NCBI GenBank assembly: GCA_049324875.1
Contig: JBMONC010000058.1
Span: 16,750-80,749 of the forward strand
From: JAWLHU01 sp049324875
GTDB lineage: Bacteria > Bacillota > Sulfobacillia > Symbiobacteriales > Symbiobacteriaceae
Length of the DNA: 64,000 nt
Direction: 5' to 3'
Both the position numbers and the translations under genes were made by a program. The notes below the pieces were generated by a model. The model saw only the letters and a program-made list of their open reading frames with translations, was not told the origin of the DNA and made no database searches. How positions within the stretch are numbered: position 1 is the first letter of the stretch; each line of letters starts with the position of its first letter. Shown one piece after another: positions 43,799 through 50,758 of this stretch.

Positions 43799-44209
43799 AT
43801 GGCAGACAAGATCATCGACATCGAAGGAATCGGTCCAGTTTACGCCGAGAGGCTGGCTGCGGTTGGCATCAAGACGACCGACCAGCTCCTGGCTGCCGCT
43901 GCGACACCGGATGCACGGGCCAAGCTGGGGGATGCGGTGGGGGTGACCTCGAAGCTCGTGCTCGAGTGGGCCAACCGGGCCGACCTGATGCGGGTGAAGG
44001 GGATCGGCAGCGAGTATGCCGACCTGTTGGAGTTCGCCGGCGTGGATACGGTCAAGGAGCTGGCGCAGCGGAACGCCGAGAACCTGACGGCCAAGATGGC
44101 ACAGGTCAACGAGGAAAAGGGACTGGTTCGCCGTCTCCCCAGCCTGGAGGAAGTGATCCGGTGGATCGCCGAGGCCAAGACCCTTCCGGCCTCGGGCGTC
44201 ACCTACTAG
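43799..44209 (+). CDS. Helix-hairpin-helix (DUF4332-like) protein
   Basis: 136 aa from ATG 43799, preceded by AGGGGAA. Two HhH-like units are visible: IEGIGPVYAERLAAVGIKTT (about residues 7-26) and VKGIGSEYADLLEFAGVDTV (about 66-85), the layout of DUF4332 proteins. HhH pairs often bind DNA non-specifically, but here no catalytic domain is attached. No signal peptide. A hairpin terminator follows. Confidence 0.78.
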   Translation: MADKIIDIEGIGPVYAERLAAVGIKTTDQLLAAAATPDARAKLGDAVGVTSKLVLEWANRADLMRVKGIGSEYADLLEFAGVDTVKELAQRNAENLTAKMAQVNEEKGLVRRLPSLEEVIRWIAEAKTLPASGVTY

Positions 44210-44221
44210 AGGCAGCGATGA

Positions 44222-44253
44222 GCGCCTGCGACGGGAGTCGTGGGCGCTTCTCC
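44222..44253 (+). terminator. Hairpin after the HhH gene
   Basis: 11-bp stem GCGCCTGCGAC / GTCGTGGGCGC (two G-U pairs), loop GGGA, followed by TTCTCC. Confidence 0.5.
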
Positions 44254-44340
44254 ATGGCGTGGACCTTTCCTGCGGCGCAAGCATGTAGTAGACTTAAAAT
44301 AAGAAGAGTCTGATGATGGTGGTCAGGGGAGGTGATGGCC

Positions 44341-44772
44341 GTGCACAACGTGATCATCGTCCGGGAGTACGAGATGCAGATGACCGGACAGGGCTGATGC
44401 GGCCGACTGGCGGGCGGTCTGCTCGCCGAGCAGGGGGCGCGCCACTTCCCGGAGCGGCGCCGCTTCATTGAGGAGGCGGGGCGGCTCTACCGGGCGCTGC
44501 GCACCCGGTTGGGAGAGTCGGTCCAGATCGACGTGATCGACCCGCGCAGCCCCTTCGTCTACTTCATCCTGGTCTTCAGTCACGGCGCCCGGCACGGCGT
44601 GCCCCTGCGGGAACGGCTCCGGACCGCCATGCGGGGGTTGGCCGTCGCCTCGGTGATCGCCAACGGCCGGTTGGTGGCAGCCGGTCGGATCCCCTCGGTG
44701 GAGGAGGTTCTGGCGGCCGTCCAGTCACCGGCTGAGCGTCCGCAGGGACAGGAGCTTTACGCCGGCCGGTGA
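44341..44772 (+). CDS. Probable selenoprotein, thioredoxin-like, with Sec-Cys pair
   Basis: 143 aa if TGA 44395-44397 is read as selenocysteine (residue 19). The start is GTG 44341, 6 nt after GGAGGTG (ATG 44335 is also in frame). The frame is open on both sides of the single TGA. The residues around it read EMQMTGQG-U-CGRLAGGLL: a beta strand (NVIIVREY) then a dithiol-like motif at a helix start, as in thioredoxin-fold proteins. The C-terminus ASVIANGRLVAAGRIPSVEE fits the last strands and helix of that fold. A 7-bp hairpin after the TGA is described separately. The alternative, a nonsense mutation, is less likely given the intact codons and the hairpin. Specific function unknown. Confidence 0.7.
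44398..44430 (+). promoter_or_regulatory. Candidate bacterial SECIS hairpin
   Basis: GGCGGGC (44409-44415) pairs with GCTCGCC (44421-44427), including one G-U pair. The loop GGTCT (44416-44420) begins with G and lies 19 nt after the TGA. Bacterial SECIS elements need a short stem with a G at the loop start roughly 15-35 nt downstream of UGA. Confidence 0.6.
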
Positions 44773-44823
44773 AAGCTGCCGGACCCGTCGGGGAAAGCTA
44801 CCCTCCGCAAGGAGGCGATGCAG

Positions 44824-44997
44824 ATGCCAGGAAAGCGCACGCCGGCAGACCCGCTCAGCATCAACGTCAACCTGCACGATGCCGACCCCAACCGGGCGGG
44901 TGTGCAGAACAAGGAGCCCAAGATCGGCGGGCAGTTCCGCCAGGGGGAGGCCCCGCCGGAGAACGCCTACCGGGAGAAGCCGGAACAGAATAACTGA
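44824..44997 (+). CDS. Small hydrophilic protein of unknown function
   Basis: 57 aa from ATG 44824, 8 nt after AAGGAGG; ATG 44818 is too close to it. The sequence is rich in Pro, Asn, Lys and Glu (PADPLSINVNLHDADPNRAG, EPKIGGQFRQGE) without Cys or hydrophobic segments and is probably disordered. It begins 52 bp after the selenoprotein stop and may be cotranscribed. No family recognised. Confidence 0.6.
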   Translation: MPGKRTPADPLSINVNLHDADPNRAGVQNKEPKIGGQFRQGEAPPENAYREKPEQNN

Positions 44998-45000
44998 TCA

Positions 45001-45040
45001 GGAGCGCCGTCCCCAGTTAGGGGCGGCGCTCCTCCCTCTT
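45001..45040 (+). terminator. Terminator after the small protein
   Basis: Stem GGAGCGCCG / CGGCGCTCC with an inner CCCC / GGGG, followed by TCCCTCTT. Confidence 0.75.
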
Positions 45041-45094
45041 GACGACCACTCCCCGCCGATGTACCGTTGAGTAAACAACAGTTGAGCAGTCAAC
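45039..45094 (+). promoter_or_regulatory. Promoter and tandem operator of the MFS-marR operon
   Basis: TTGACG (45039-45044), 17 bp, TACCGT (45062-45067). Two inverted repeats of form GTTG-N6-CAAC (45066-45079 and 45081-45094) overlap the -10 and the start site, one base apart. The MarR-family gene downstream is the obvious candidate regulator. Confidence 0.65.
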
Positions 45095-45112
45095 GGAAAC
45101 GGAGGGATGGGT

Positions 45113-46294
45113 GTGTCACCCTTGCGCCCGGCCATCTGGTCCCGGGACTTCACGCTTCTCTGGCTGGCTAACTTCCTGATGGCGCTCAGCTTCTACTTCC
45201 TGCTTCCGACCGTCCCGACCTTTGCCACCGAGGTGCTCGGGGCCGACAAGGGGCAGGTGGGCTACCTGGTCGGGCTCTTCACCGTGGCGGCCCTGGCGAC
45301 CCGCCCCCTGGCCGGCTACCTGCTGGACGCCCGGGGCCGGAAGGTGACCTACCTGGGTGGACTGCTCTTCTTCGCCCTGTTCGTCTTCAGCTACCAGACG
45401 GCCACCGCCTTCTGGCTCCTCCTGGCGGTCCGGTTTCTCCACGGCACCACCTGGGGGGTGATCAGCACCGGTGGCTCCACCGTGGCGGCTGATCTGCTGC
45501 CCCCGGAGCGGAGGGGGGAGGGGCTGGGCTACTACGGCATCGCCATGACCCTGGCGATGGCGCTGGGGCCGATGCTGGCCCTGGCCCTGGCCGGCGACTC
45601 CCGGTATACCCTGGTCTTCCTGGCCGCCGGGGGGGTTGCGTCGCTGGCGGCGCTGATGGCGATGGCGGTCCGCTACCGGGAGGTCCCTCCGTCGGGCCGG
45701 GGCTTCTCCTGGGACTCCTTCGTCGACCTGCGGGTGGTGCCCATCGCCCTGATCTACCTGATCACCATGCTGACCTACGGCGGTCTGATCACCTTCCTGA
45801 CGCTCTTCACCGCCGAGCGTGGGCTGAACGCCGGCCTCTTCTTCCTGGTCTACGCCGCGGTGATGTCGCTCTCCCGCCCGCTGTCCGGCAGGGTTCAGGA
45901 CAGGCTGGGTCCTACCCCGGTCCTGATAACCGGGTTTCTCCTGCTGATCGCCGGCTTCCTGGTGATGAGCCTGACCCGGACGGCGCCGCTCTTTTGGGTG
46001 GCCGCCTCGCTGATGGGCGTGGGGAACGGCAACATCTGGCCGACCCTGACCGCCATGGGGATCAACCTGGTGGAGCCGAGCCGCCGGGGGGTGGCCAGTT
46101 CGACGCTCTTCTCCGCCATCGACCTGGGGATCGGTCTGGGTTCCATGGTGATGGGCTGGGTGGCCGAGGCGGTGGGGCTGAGCGGCATGTACCTGGTGAG
46201 TGCCGGGCTGCTGGTGGCACCGCTGGTCATCTACCTGCTCTACGTCCGCCCCTACTACCAGATGAGGGTGAGTGCGCATGACGAACCCGCCTGA
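45113..46294 (+). CDS. MFS drug-efflux-type transporter
   Basis: 393 aa from GTG 45113, 7 nt after GGAGGG; ATG 45107 abuts the site. Twelve hydrophobic segments. The MFS motif between helices 2 and 3 is GYLLDARGRKV. Other features are RFLHGTTWGVISTGGSTVAADLLPPERRGEGLGYYG (motif B/C region, positions about 105-140). DHA1-like. Coupled to a MarR regulator whose start overlaps its end by 17 bp, so it likely exports a toxic compound that also acts as inducer. Confidence 0.88.
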   Translation: MSPLRPAIWSRDFTLLWLANFLMALSFYFLLPTVPTFATEVLGADKGQVGYLVGLFTVAALATRPLAGYLLDARGRKVTYLGGLLFFALFVFSYQTATAFWLLLAVRFLHGTTWGVISTGGSTVAADLLPPERRGEGLGYYGIAMTLAMALGPMLALALAGDSRYTLVFLAAGGVASLAALMAMAVRYREVPPSGRGFSWDSFVDLRVVPIALIYLITMLTYGGLITFLTLFTAERGLNAGLFFLVYAAVMSLSRPLSGRVQDRLGPTPVLITGFLLLIAGFLVMSLTRTAPLFWVAASLMGVGNGNIWPTLTAMGINLVEPSRRGVASSTLFSAIDLGIGLGSMVMGWVAEAVGLSGMYLVSAGLLVAPLVIYLLYVRPYYQMRVSAHDEPA

Positions 46295-46715
46295 CAGCAT
46301 CCCCCGCTTCCTTTCGGCGGCCAACCGCCAGATGGCCGCCTACATGGCCCGCCGGCTGGAGCCGTTGGGGCTTGGCTCCGGGCAGTACTCCTACCTCTTC
46401 GCCCTCTACCGGGAGGACGGCCAGACCCAGCAGGCGCTGGCCGACCTACTGATGGTGGACAAATCGGCGGTGGTCGGGGCGATCAACCGGCTGGAGCGGC
46501 TCGGCTACCTGGAGCGGCGATCCGCCCCCGGCGACCGGCGCTCCTTCCGCATCCACCTGACCGAGAAGGGGTGGGCGATCCGTCCCCAGCTGGAGGCGGT
46601 GGTGGAGGAGGTGCAGGAGGCGATGTTGGAAGGGCTGCCGCCCGATGACCGGGCAGCGCTCTTCCGGCTGCTCAGCCAGGTGAAAGCCAACCTGTCGGCG
46701 GCGCTGCGCCCCTGA
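46278..46715 (+). CDS. MarR-family transcriptional regulator
   Basis: 145 aa from ATG 46278, after GGGTGAG, inside the end of the transporter gene. The winged-helix core is DGQTQQALADLLMVDKSAV, VGAINRLERLGYLERRSAPGDRRSFRIHLT (positions about 50-100 overall), with dimerisation helices at both ends. It probably represses its own operon through the GTTG-N6-CAAC pair upstream of the transporter gene. Confidence 0.9.
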   Translation: MTNPPDSIPRFLSAANRQMAAYMARRLEPLGLGSGQYSYLFALYREDGQTQQALADLLMVDKSAVVGAINRLERLGYLERRSAPGDRRSFRIHLTEKGWAIRPQLEAVVEEVQEAMLEGLPPDDRAALFRLLSQVKANLSAALRP

Positions 46716-46773
46716 TCCCCCGACATTCTCCCGAAATTTCTGCCCGCCGCGGCAGGATTTCGCTGGGAGGATG

Positions 46774-46779
46774 TATAAT
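46774..46779 (+). promoter_or_regulatory. -10 element before the DUF2325-like gene
   Basis: Consensus TATAAT, preceded by ATG. No acceptable -35 is present at 16-18 bp. Confidence 0.4.
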
Positions 46780-46868
46780 ATTTCCAAAAAGGCGGGCTGA
46801 TATCGCAACAGGTCTCCCGGTCGGACAGGCGCCATCCCACGCCGCACAGCCCGCAAGGGGGATCGTCG

Positions 46869-47369
46869 ATGGTGGATGACGACCTGCTGACATTGGCGGA
46901 CGCTGAGATCAGCCAGCTGCGCCTTGAGCTCGACGAGGCAAGGGCGGCGCTGCAGCAAGCCATCGAGGCGGCATTGGCCCTGGCCTCGGAGAATGCGGAG
47001 CTCTATCGAAGAGCGGTGGCCCGTGAGCCGGCGCCGCCGGCGGCCCCGCTGGAGGGCCTGCGGGTTGGGATCATCGGCCATCCGAGCCGGGAGTCCGACT
47101 ACCGTGCGGTGATCGAGCGGCTGGGGGGGCAGCTGCTCTTCACCGGGGCCGGGGACAAGCTGGGGTTGATCGACCGGGTGGTGCAGAAGAGCCACGGCAC
47201 CCTCTACCTGACGGCCTGGGGCAGCCACAAGGCGAGCCAGCGGGCCGAGAGCGCAGCCAGGCGGTACAGCCGCCCTCTCGTGCTCAGCGACCAGCCCGGG
47301 CTGGCCATGGTGGAGCGAACGGTGGTGGAACAGCTGCTCCCCCTTATCCGGGACGCCGCCTCTCCCTGA
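46869..47369 (+). CDS. DUF2325-like protein with N-terminal coiled coil
   Basis: 166 aa, ATG after AAGGGGGA. Residues 5-55 form a heptad-rich helix (LRLELDEARAALQQAIEAAL). From about residue 62, GLRVGIIGHPSRESDYRAVIERLGGQL matches the start of DUF2325 domains, followed by a Rossmann-like pattern with a His and Lys (TAWGSHKASQRAES). The domain's function is unknown. The conserved Cys-His of many members appears as Gly-Ser-His. Confidence 0.6.
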   Translation: MVDDDLLTLADAEISQLRLELDEARAALQQAIEAALALASENAELYRRAVAREPAPPAAPLEGLRVGIIGHPSRESDYRAVIERLGGQLLFTGAGDKLGLIDRVVQKSHGTLYLTAWGSHKASQRAESAARRYSRPLVLSDQPGLAMVERTVVEQLLPLIRDAASP

Positions 47370-47380
47370 CCAACGGCAAA

Positions 47381-47415
47381 GGCCTCCTCCGGACCCTTCC
47401 GGGGGAGGCCGCTGC
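47381..47415. terminator. Terminator between convergent genes at 47.4 kb
   Basis: Stem GGCCTCCTCCGG / CCGGGGGAGGCC with loop ACCCTT; preceded by AAA for the opposite strand. Confidence 0.7.
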
Positions 47416-47426
47416 GCGCTCGGGAG

Positions 47427-47690
47427 CTAGCCGCCGGAGACGGCCGGGATGATCCGGACCACCCCTTCCGGGGGGATGGCGGTGGCGAGGGTCGCCCGCT
47501 CCCCGTCCACGAAGATGTTCAGGTGCTCCCGAATGGCCGGGCCGGCCTCCAGGAGCCGGTCGTACATGCCGGGCCAGCGCCGGTCCAGCTCCTGAATCAG
47601 CGCCAGCACGGTGGGGGCCTCGGTGGTCAGCCGGCGGGGGGCGCCCGGGAAGAGGTCGACCAGGGAGGCCGGCAGGTACAGCTCGGCCAT
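47427..47690 (-). CDS. MoaD/ThiS-like beta-grasp protein
   Basis: 87 aa from ATG 47690, overlapping the propeller gene's stop (TGATG). Ubiquitin-fold features: LYLPASLVDLF, a central acidic helix, HLNIFVDGERA, and the C-terminal IIPAVSGG ending in Gly-Gly, the residue pair that is adenylated and converted to thiocarboxylate in MoaD and ThiS. No E1-like activating enzyme or molybdopterin gene is nearby. Translational coupling to the propeller protein suggests a joint role. Confidence 0.85.
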   Translation of the reverse strand: MAELYLPASLVDLFPGAPRRLTTEAPTVLALIQELDRRWPGMYDRLLEAGPAIREHLNIFVDGERATLATAIPPEGVVRIIPAVSGG

Positions 47691-48763
47691 CAGTCGATCA
47701 CCGCGACTTCGATGCTGGCGATCTGGGGGAGGAAGTCGGCGGCCAGCAGCCAGCTCTCCCCCTCGTCGGGGGAGACGAAGACCTGCCCGGTGGTGGTGCC
47801 GAAGTAGATCCCGGCGCTGGGCAGGGGATCGGCGGCCATCGCCTCCCGGTGGACGCTGACATAGGCCCCCTCCTGGGGCAGTCCCCGGCTGAGCCGCTCC
47901 CAGCTCCTGCCGGCATCCCGGGTCCGCCAGACGGCGGCCTGGCCGTCGATCATGTAACGCCCCTTGGAATCGCCGGAGAGGGGGATCACATAGACGGTGT
48001 TCGGGTCCCGGGGGTGGGCCACAATAGGGAAGCCGAAGGTGGTGGGCAGCCCGTCGTTGATCCACTCCCAGCTGGAGCCCCCGTCATCGGACCGGTAGAC
48101 CCCCTGGTGGTTCTGCTGGTAGAGCCGGTTGGGCATGCCGGGCGCCATCACCATCTTGTGGACGCAGAAGCCGACCTCGTGCTCGGTCTCGGGCGGCAGG
48201 TAGTCGGCCTTCAGCCCCCGGTTTCGGGCGGTCCAGCTCTCGCCGCCGTCGGCGGTGTAGAAGGTGCCGATGGCGGAGGCGGCGACCCACATCTGCCGGG
48301 GGTCGGCGGGGTGGGGCACGATGGTGTGCAGGCACATGCCCCCGTTCCCCGGCGCCCACTGGGGACAGGTCGGGTGGTCGCGCAGCCCCGTCACGTGGGC
48401 GAAGGTCTCGCCGCCGTCACCGCTCCGGAAGAGGCCGGCGGGGTCGGCGCCGACGTAGAGGGCGCCGTGGGCGGGGGTGACGTTCCAGAGGGTGTTCAGC
48501 TTCGGCCCCTCATCCCCGTAGGTGATCCCCTGGCTGGAGTGGGTCCAGCTCCGGCCCAGGTCGGTGGACTTCCAGACGGCGGGCCCGTACCAGGGGCTGC
48601 CCCCGGCGGCGTAAATCGCCCCGGTTGCCGGGTCGTAGTTGACGTGCCGGAGCGGCCAGTGCTGGCAGTGCGGGCCGGTCACGCTCCACCGGGTCCGGCT
48701 CTCATCGCTCTCCAGCAAAAAGGCGCCCTTCCGGGTTCCCACCATGACGAGCACTCGACTCAT
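47690..48763 (-). CDS. Sialidase-like beta-propeller (BNR/VPS10-type repeats)
   Basis: 357 aa, ATG 48763 with GGGGAGGTG upstream. No signal peptide. At least five BNR/Asp-box-like repeats are visible (VWKSTDLGRSWTH, LFRSGDGGETFAH, FYTADGGESWTA, VYRSDDGGSSWEW, VWRTRDAGRSWER, VFVSPDEGESWLL), giving a six- or seven-bladed propeller. A His/Cys-bearing segment (CLHTIVPHPADP) lies in the centre. No catalytic sialidase residues can be asserted. It is the first gene of a pair with the MoaD-like protein. Confidence 0.8.
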   Translation of the reverse strand: MSRVLVMVGTRKGAFLLESDESRTRWSVTGPHCQHWPLRHVNYDPATGAIYAAGGSPWYGPAVWKSTDLGRSWTHSSQGITYGDEGPKLNTLWNVTPAHGALYVGADPAGLFRSGDGGETFAHVTGLRDHPTCPQWAPGNGGMCLHTIVPHPADPRQMWVAASAIGTFYTADGGESWTARNRGLKADYLPPETEHEVGFCVHKMVMAPGMPNRLYQQNHQGVYRSDDGGSSWEWINDGLPTTFGFPIVAHPRDPNTVYVIPLSGDSKGRYMIDGQAAVWRTRDAGRSWERLSRGLPQEGAYVSVHREAMAADPLPSAGIYFGTTTGQVFVSPDEGESWLLAADFLPQIASIEVAVID

Positions 48764-48785
48764 CCACCCACCTCCCCTTTTATCG

Positions 48786-48797
48786 GAACATATGTTC
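48786..48797. promoter_or_regulatory. LexA-box-like palindrome GAACATATGTTC
   Basis: A perfect 12-bp palindrome of the Gram-positive LexA/DinR form GAAC-N4-GTTC, 23 bp before the propeller start and 77 bp before the start of the gene on the other side. Chance occurrence is possible. Confidence 0.4.
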
Positions 48798-48833
48798 TAT
48801 TCGAGGGCGCTGGGCGATTCCCTGCCGGCGCCG

Positions 48834-48839
48834 TATAAT
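48834..48839 (+). promoter_or_regulatory. -10 element before the SDR-like gene at 48.9 kb
   Basis: TATAAT, 36 bp before the start codon. The -35 region is GC-rich and not recognisable. Confidence 0.4.
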
Positions 48840-48874
48840 CAAGCCAGGGTCTCGATGAGGCAGGAGGGTGCGTC

Positions 48875-49528
48875 ATGCGCAGGGCGCTGGTGCTCGGGGC
48901 GACGGGGTTGGTTGGCGGTGAGGTGGTGCGGCTGCTGCTGGAGCAGCCCGAGTACGAACGGGTGGTGGTCCTGGTCCGCCGCGGCCTGGGCTGGTCGCAC
49001 CCGAGGCTGGAGCAGCGGGTGGTGGAGTTCGACCGGCTGGCGGAGCAGCGGGAGGCCTTCGCCGTCGATGATCTCTACTGCTGCCTGGGCACTACCATCC
49101 GGAAGGCGGGCAGCCAGGCCGCCTTTCGCCGGGTGGACTACGAGTACCCGCTCACCGCCGCCCGCCTGGCGAAGGAGGCGGGGGTTCAGCGCTACCTGCT
49201 GGTCTCCTCGATGGGGGCCGATCCGAACTCCGCTATCTTCTACAGCCGGGTGAAGGGCGAGATGGAGCAGGCGATCGCCGCGGTGGGGCTGCCCTCCCTC
49301 CTGATCTTCCGCCCGTCGCTCCTGCTGGGGGAGCGGCAGGAGGTGCGCCCGGCCGAGCGGGTCGCTGCCGTGATCATGCGGGCGATGGGGCCGCTGATGG
49401 TGGGGCCGCTGGCCAGGTACCGGGCGGTGGAAGGGCGGACGGTGGCCCGGGCGATGATCCGGGTCGCCCTGGAGGGGCCGACCGGCGTTCACCGCTGCCT
49501 GAACGATCAGATCCTGCGGCTGGGATAG
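48875..49528 (+). CDS. NAD(P)-binding atypical SDR (HTATIP2/YraP-like)
   Basis: 217 aa, ATG with GGAGGGT upstream. The nucleotide-binding motif is LGATGLVGGEV (residues 7-17), then VVLVRRGLGW, DDLYCCLGTTIRKAGS, LVSSMGADPNSAIFYSRVKG with Ser/Tyr-like residues, and FRPSLLLGER. This is the NAD(P)-binding group resembling human HTATIP2/TIP30 and bacterial oxidoreductases of unknown substrate. Confidence 0.82.
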   Translation: MRRALVLGATGLVGGEVVRLLLEQPEYERVVVLVRRGLGWSHPRLEQRVVEFDRLAEQREAFAVDDLYCCLGTTIRKAGSQAAFRRVDYEYPLTAARLAKEAGVQRYLLVSSMGADPNSAIFYSRVKGEMEQAIAAVGLPSLLIFRPSLLLGERQEVRPAERVAAVIMRAMGPLMVGPLARYRAVEGRTVARAMIRVALEGPTGVHRCLNDQILRLG

Positions 49529-49583
49529 GAATCCTCCCCCTCGCCGCCGAAACCGGATACAATAGGCCATGAGGTGAGTTGCC

Positions 49584-49967
49584 GTGAATCAGAGACCGCT
49601 GGTTGCACCCTGCTATGATCATCTCGGCGGCATTCTGGGGGAGCGGCTCGCCCGCAGGCTGGTGGAGGCCGGCTGGGTCACCCCCGACCCCAACCCGGGC
49701 GTCACCCCGTTGGGGTGGACAGGCTTTCGGGAGCTGGGCCTGGACCTGGGGCCGCTGACGGCGGGCCGCCGCAAGCCGGTCGCCTTCTGCGCGGAGCGGC
49801 GGAACGGGCGGATGTATGATCACATCGGGGCGCATCTGGGCTTCCTGCTGCAGCAGCACTTCATCAAGTCCGGCTGGCTCCGGGCCACCGGCGATGGCCT
49901 TGAACTCACCCCGGCCGGGGAGCAGGCGCTCCAGCGGCTCGGGGTCACCCTGGAGGAAGATGCGTGA
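49584..49967 (+). CDS. Stand-alone ArsR C-terminal-like domain protein
   Basis: 127 aa from GTG 49584, 6 nt after GAGGTGAG. Two related halves: CYDHLGGILGERLARRLVEAG (about residues 10-30) with TPLGWTGFRELGLDL, and YDHIGAHLGFLLQQHFIKSG (about 78-97) with LTPAGEQALQRLGVTL. This is the effector half seen after the winged helix in some ArsR regulators (CYDH-A-LG), but the DNA-binding domain is absent. Three Cys, of which two (Cys10, Cys69) lie at conserved positions. Confidence 0.6.
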   Translation: MNQRPLVAPCYDHLGGILGERLARRLVEAGWVTPDPNPGVTPLGWTGFRELGLDLGPLTAGRRKPVAFCAERRNGRMYDHIGAHLGFLLQQHFIKSGWLRATGDGLELTPAGEQALQRLGVTLEEDA

Positions 49968-50239
49968 ACCCCATCCTGCGTGAGACACTGGCCATCGTCT
50001 TCTGGACCTTCTGGTCCTCCGCCGGCCTCGGCGCCTTCGCCTCCCTGCTACTCGGCTGGCCGCTGACCGCCACCTACCTCATGGCGGTGCTGACCATCGG
50101 CCCCACCCTGGCGATCATGCGGGGGCGGGACCGGGAGAAGGACCCGCTGGAGATCGGCGAGCGGGCCGGGGTGGAGCTGCTGGCCTTGCTGATCCTGCTG
50201 GCCGTCGGCTGGGCCGCCGGCCAGTACCTGGGACGGTAA
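49964..50239 (+). CDS. Small membrane protein of unknown function
   Basis: 91 aa from GTG 49964, overlapping the previous stop (GTGA), so translationally coupled. Three hydrophobic segments (TLAIVFWTFWSSAGLGAFAS, ATYLMAVLTIGPTLAIM, VELLALLILLAVGWAAGQYL) flank a charged loop (RGRDREKDPLEIGER). No family recognised. Confidence 0.7.
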   Translation: MNPILRETLAIVFWTFWSSAGLGAFASLLLGWPLTATYLMAVLTIGPTLAIMRGRDREKDPLEIGERAGVELLALLILLAVGWAAGQYLGR

Positions 50240-50249
50240 TCGAGCGGGG

Positions 50250-50713
50250 GTGAGAACCCTGGGGTAGCAAGAGAGCTCGCCAAGGCGAGGGCGTTCCTCC
50301 TGTCGCTGGTCCTTCTGGCCGTGCCCGGCTGCGGGCAGCCCTCGGCTGACTTCGCCTTCACCGAGGTCGGCTATGCGGTGACGGGTGGGGTGGCCGGCTT
50401 TGACCGCTCCCTCCGGATCGACCCCGACGGCAGCTACCGGGCGACCGATGCCAACCGCCCGGAGAGGAGCGGCCGGCTCACGGGGGCCCAGCTCCGGGAG
50501 CTGAAGCGGCTCCTGGGGGAGGTGGACTGGGCCGGCCTGCGGTTCTCCTACGTGGACGGGCGGGTGGTCGACAGCCTGCACCAGTCGCTTACGGTCCGGA
50601 CCGAGCAGGTGGAGCACCAGACCACCGTCGGCACCGGGGGCGAGCCGCCCCCGGAGGTGGCCGCCCTGTTGGCCTTCCTGGACAGCCTGCTCCGGGAGGC
50701 GCTCTCTCCATAG
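50250..50713 (+). CDS. Putative lipoprotein with an apparent frameshift in its signal peptide
   Basis: The frame ending at 50713 encodes a lipoprotein-like start, LAKARAFLLSLVLLAVPGCG (lipobox VPGC), but has no ATG/GTG/TTG before that peptide; the first GTG (50321) lies after the hydrophobic core. A GTG at 50250 gives VRTLG and then hits TAG 50265 unless one G is added in the GGGG run at 50261-50264; this would join both parts. The mature region (RLTGAQLRELKRLLGEVDWAGL) is soluble, with no family recognised. Confidence 0.5.
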
Positions 50714-50714
50714 G

Positions 50715-50752
50715 AAAAGCCCCTCATCCGCGCCGGATGGGGGGCTTTCGCC
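50715..50752. terminator. Bidirectional terminator at 50.7 kb
   Basis: Stem AAAGCCCCTCATCCG / CGGATGGGGGGCTTT with loop CGC (one mismatch), between converging genes. Confidence 0.8.
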
Positions 50753-50758
50753 AACCTT

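Noticed and set aside
44509..44772. Short gene starting at TTG 44509
   Set aside because: No ribosome site there; coding continues upstream in the same frame through the TGA to a good site at 44328, so this is the C-terminal part of the selenoprotein candidate.
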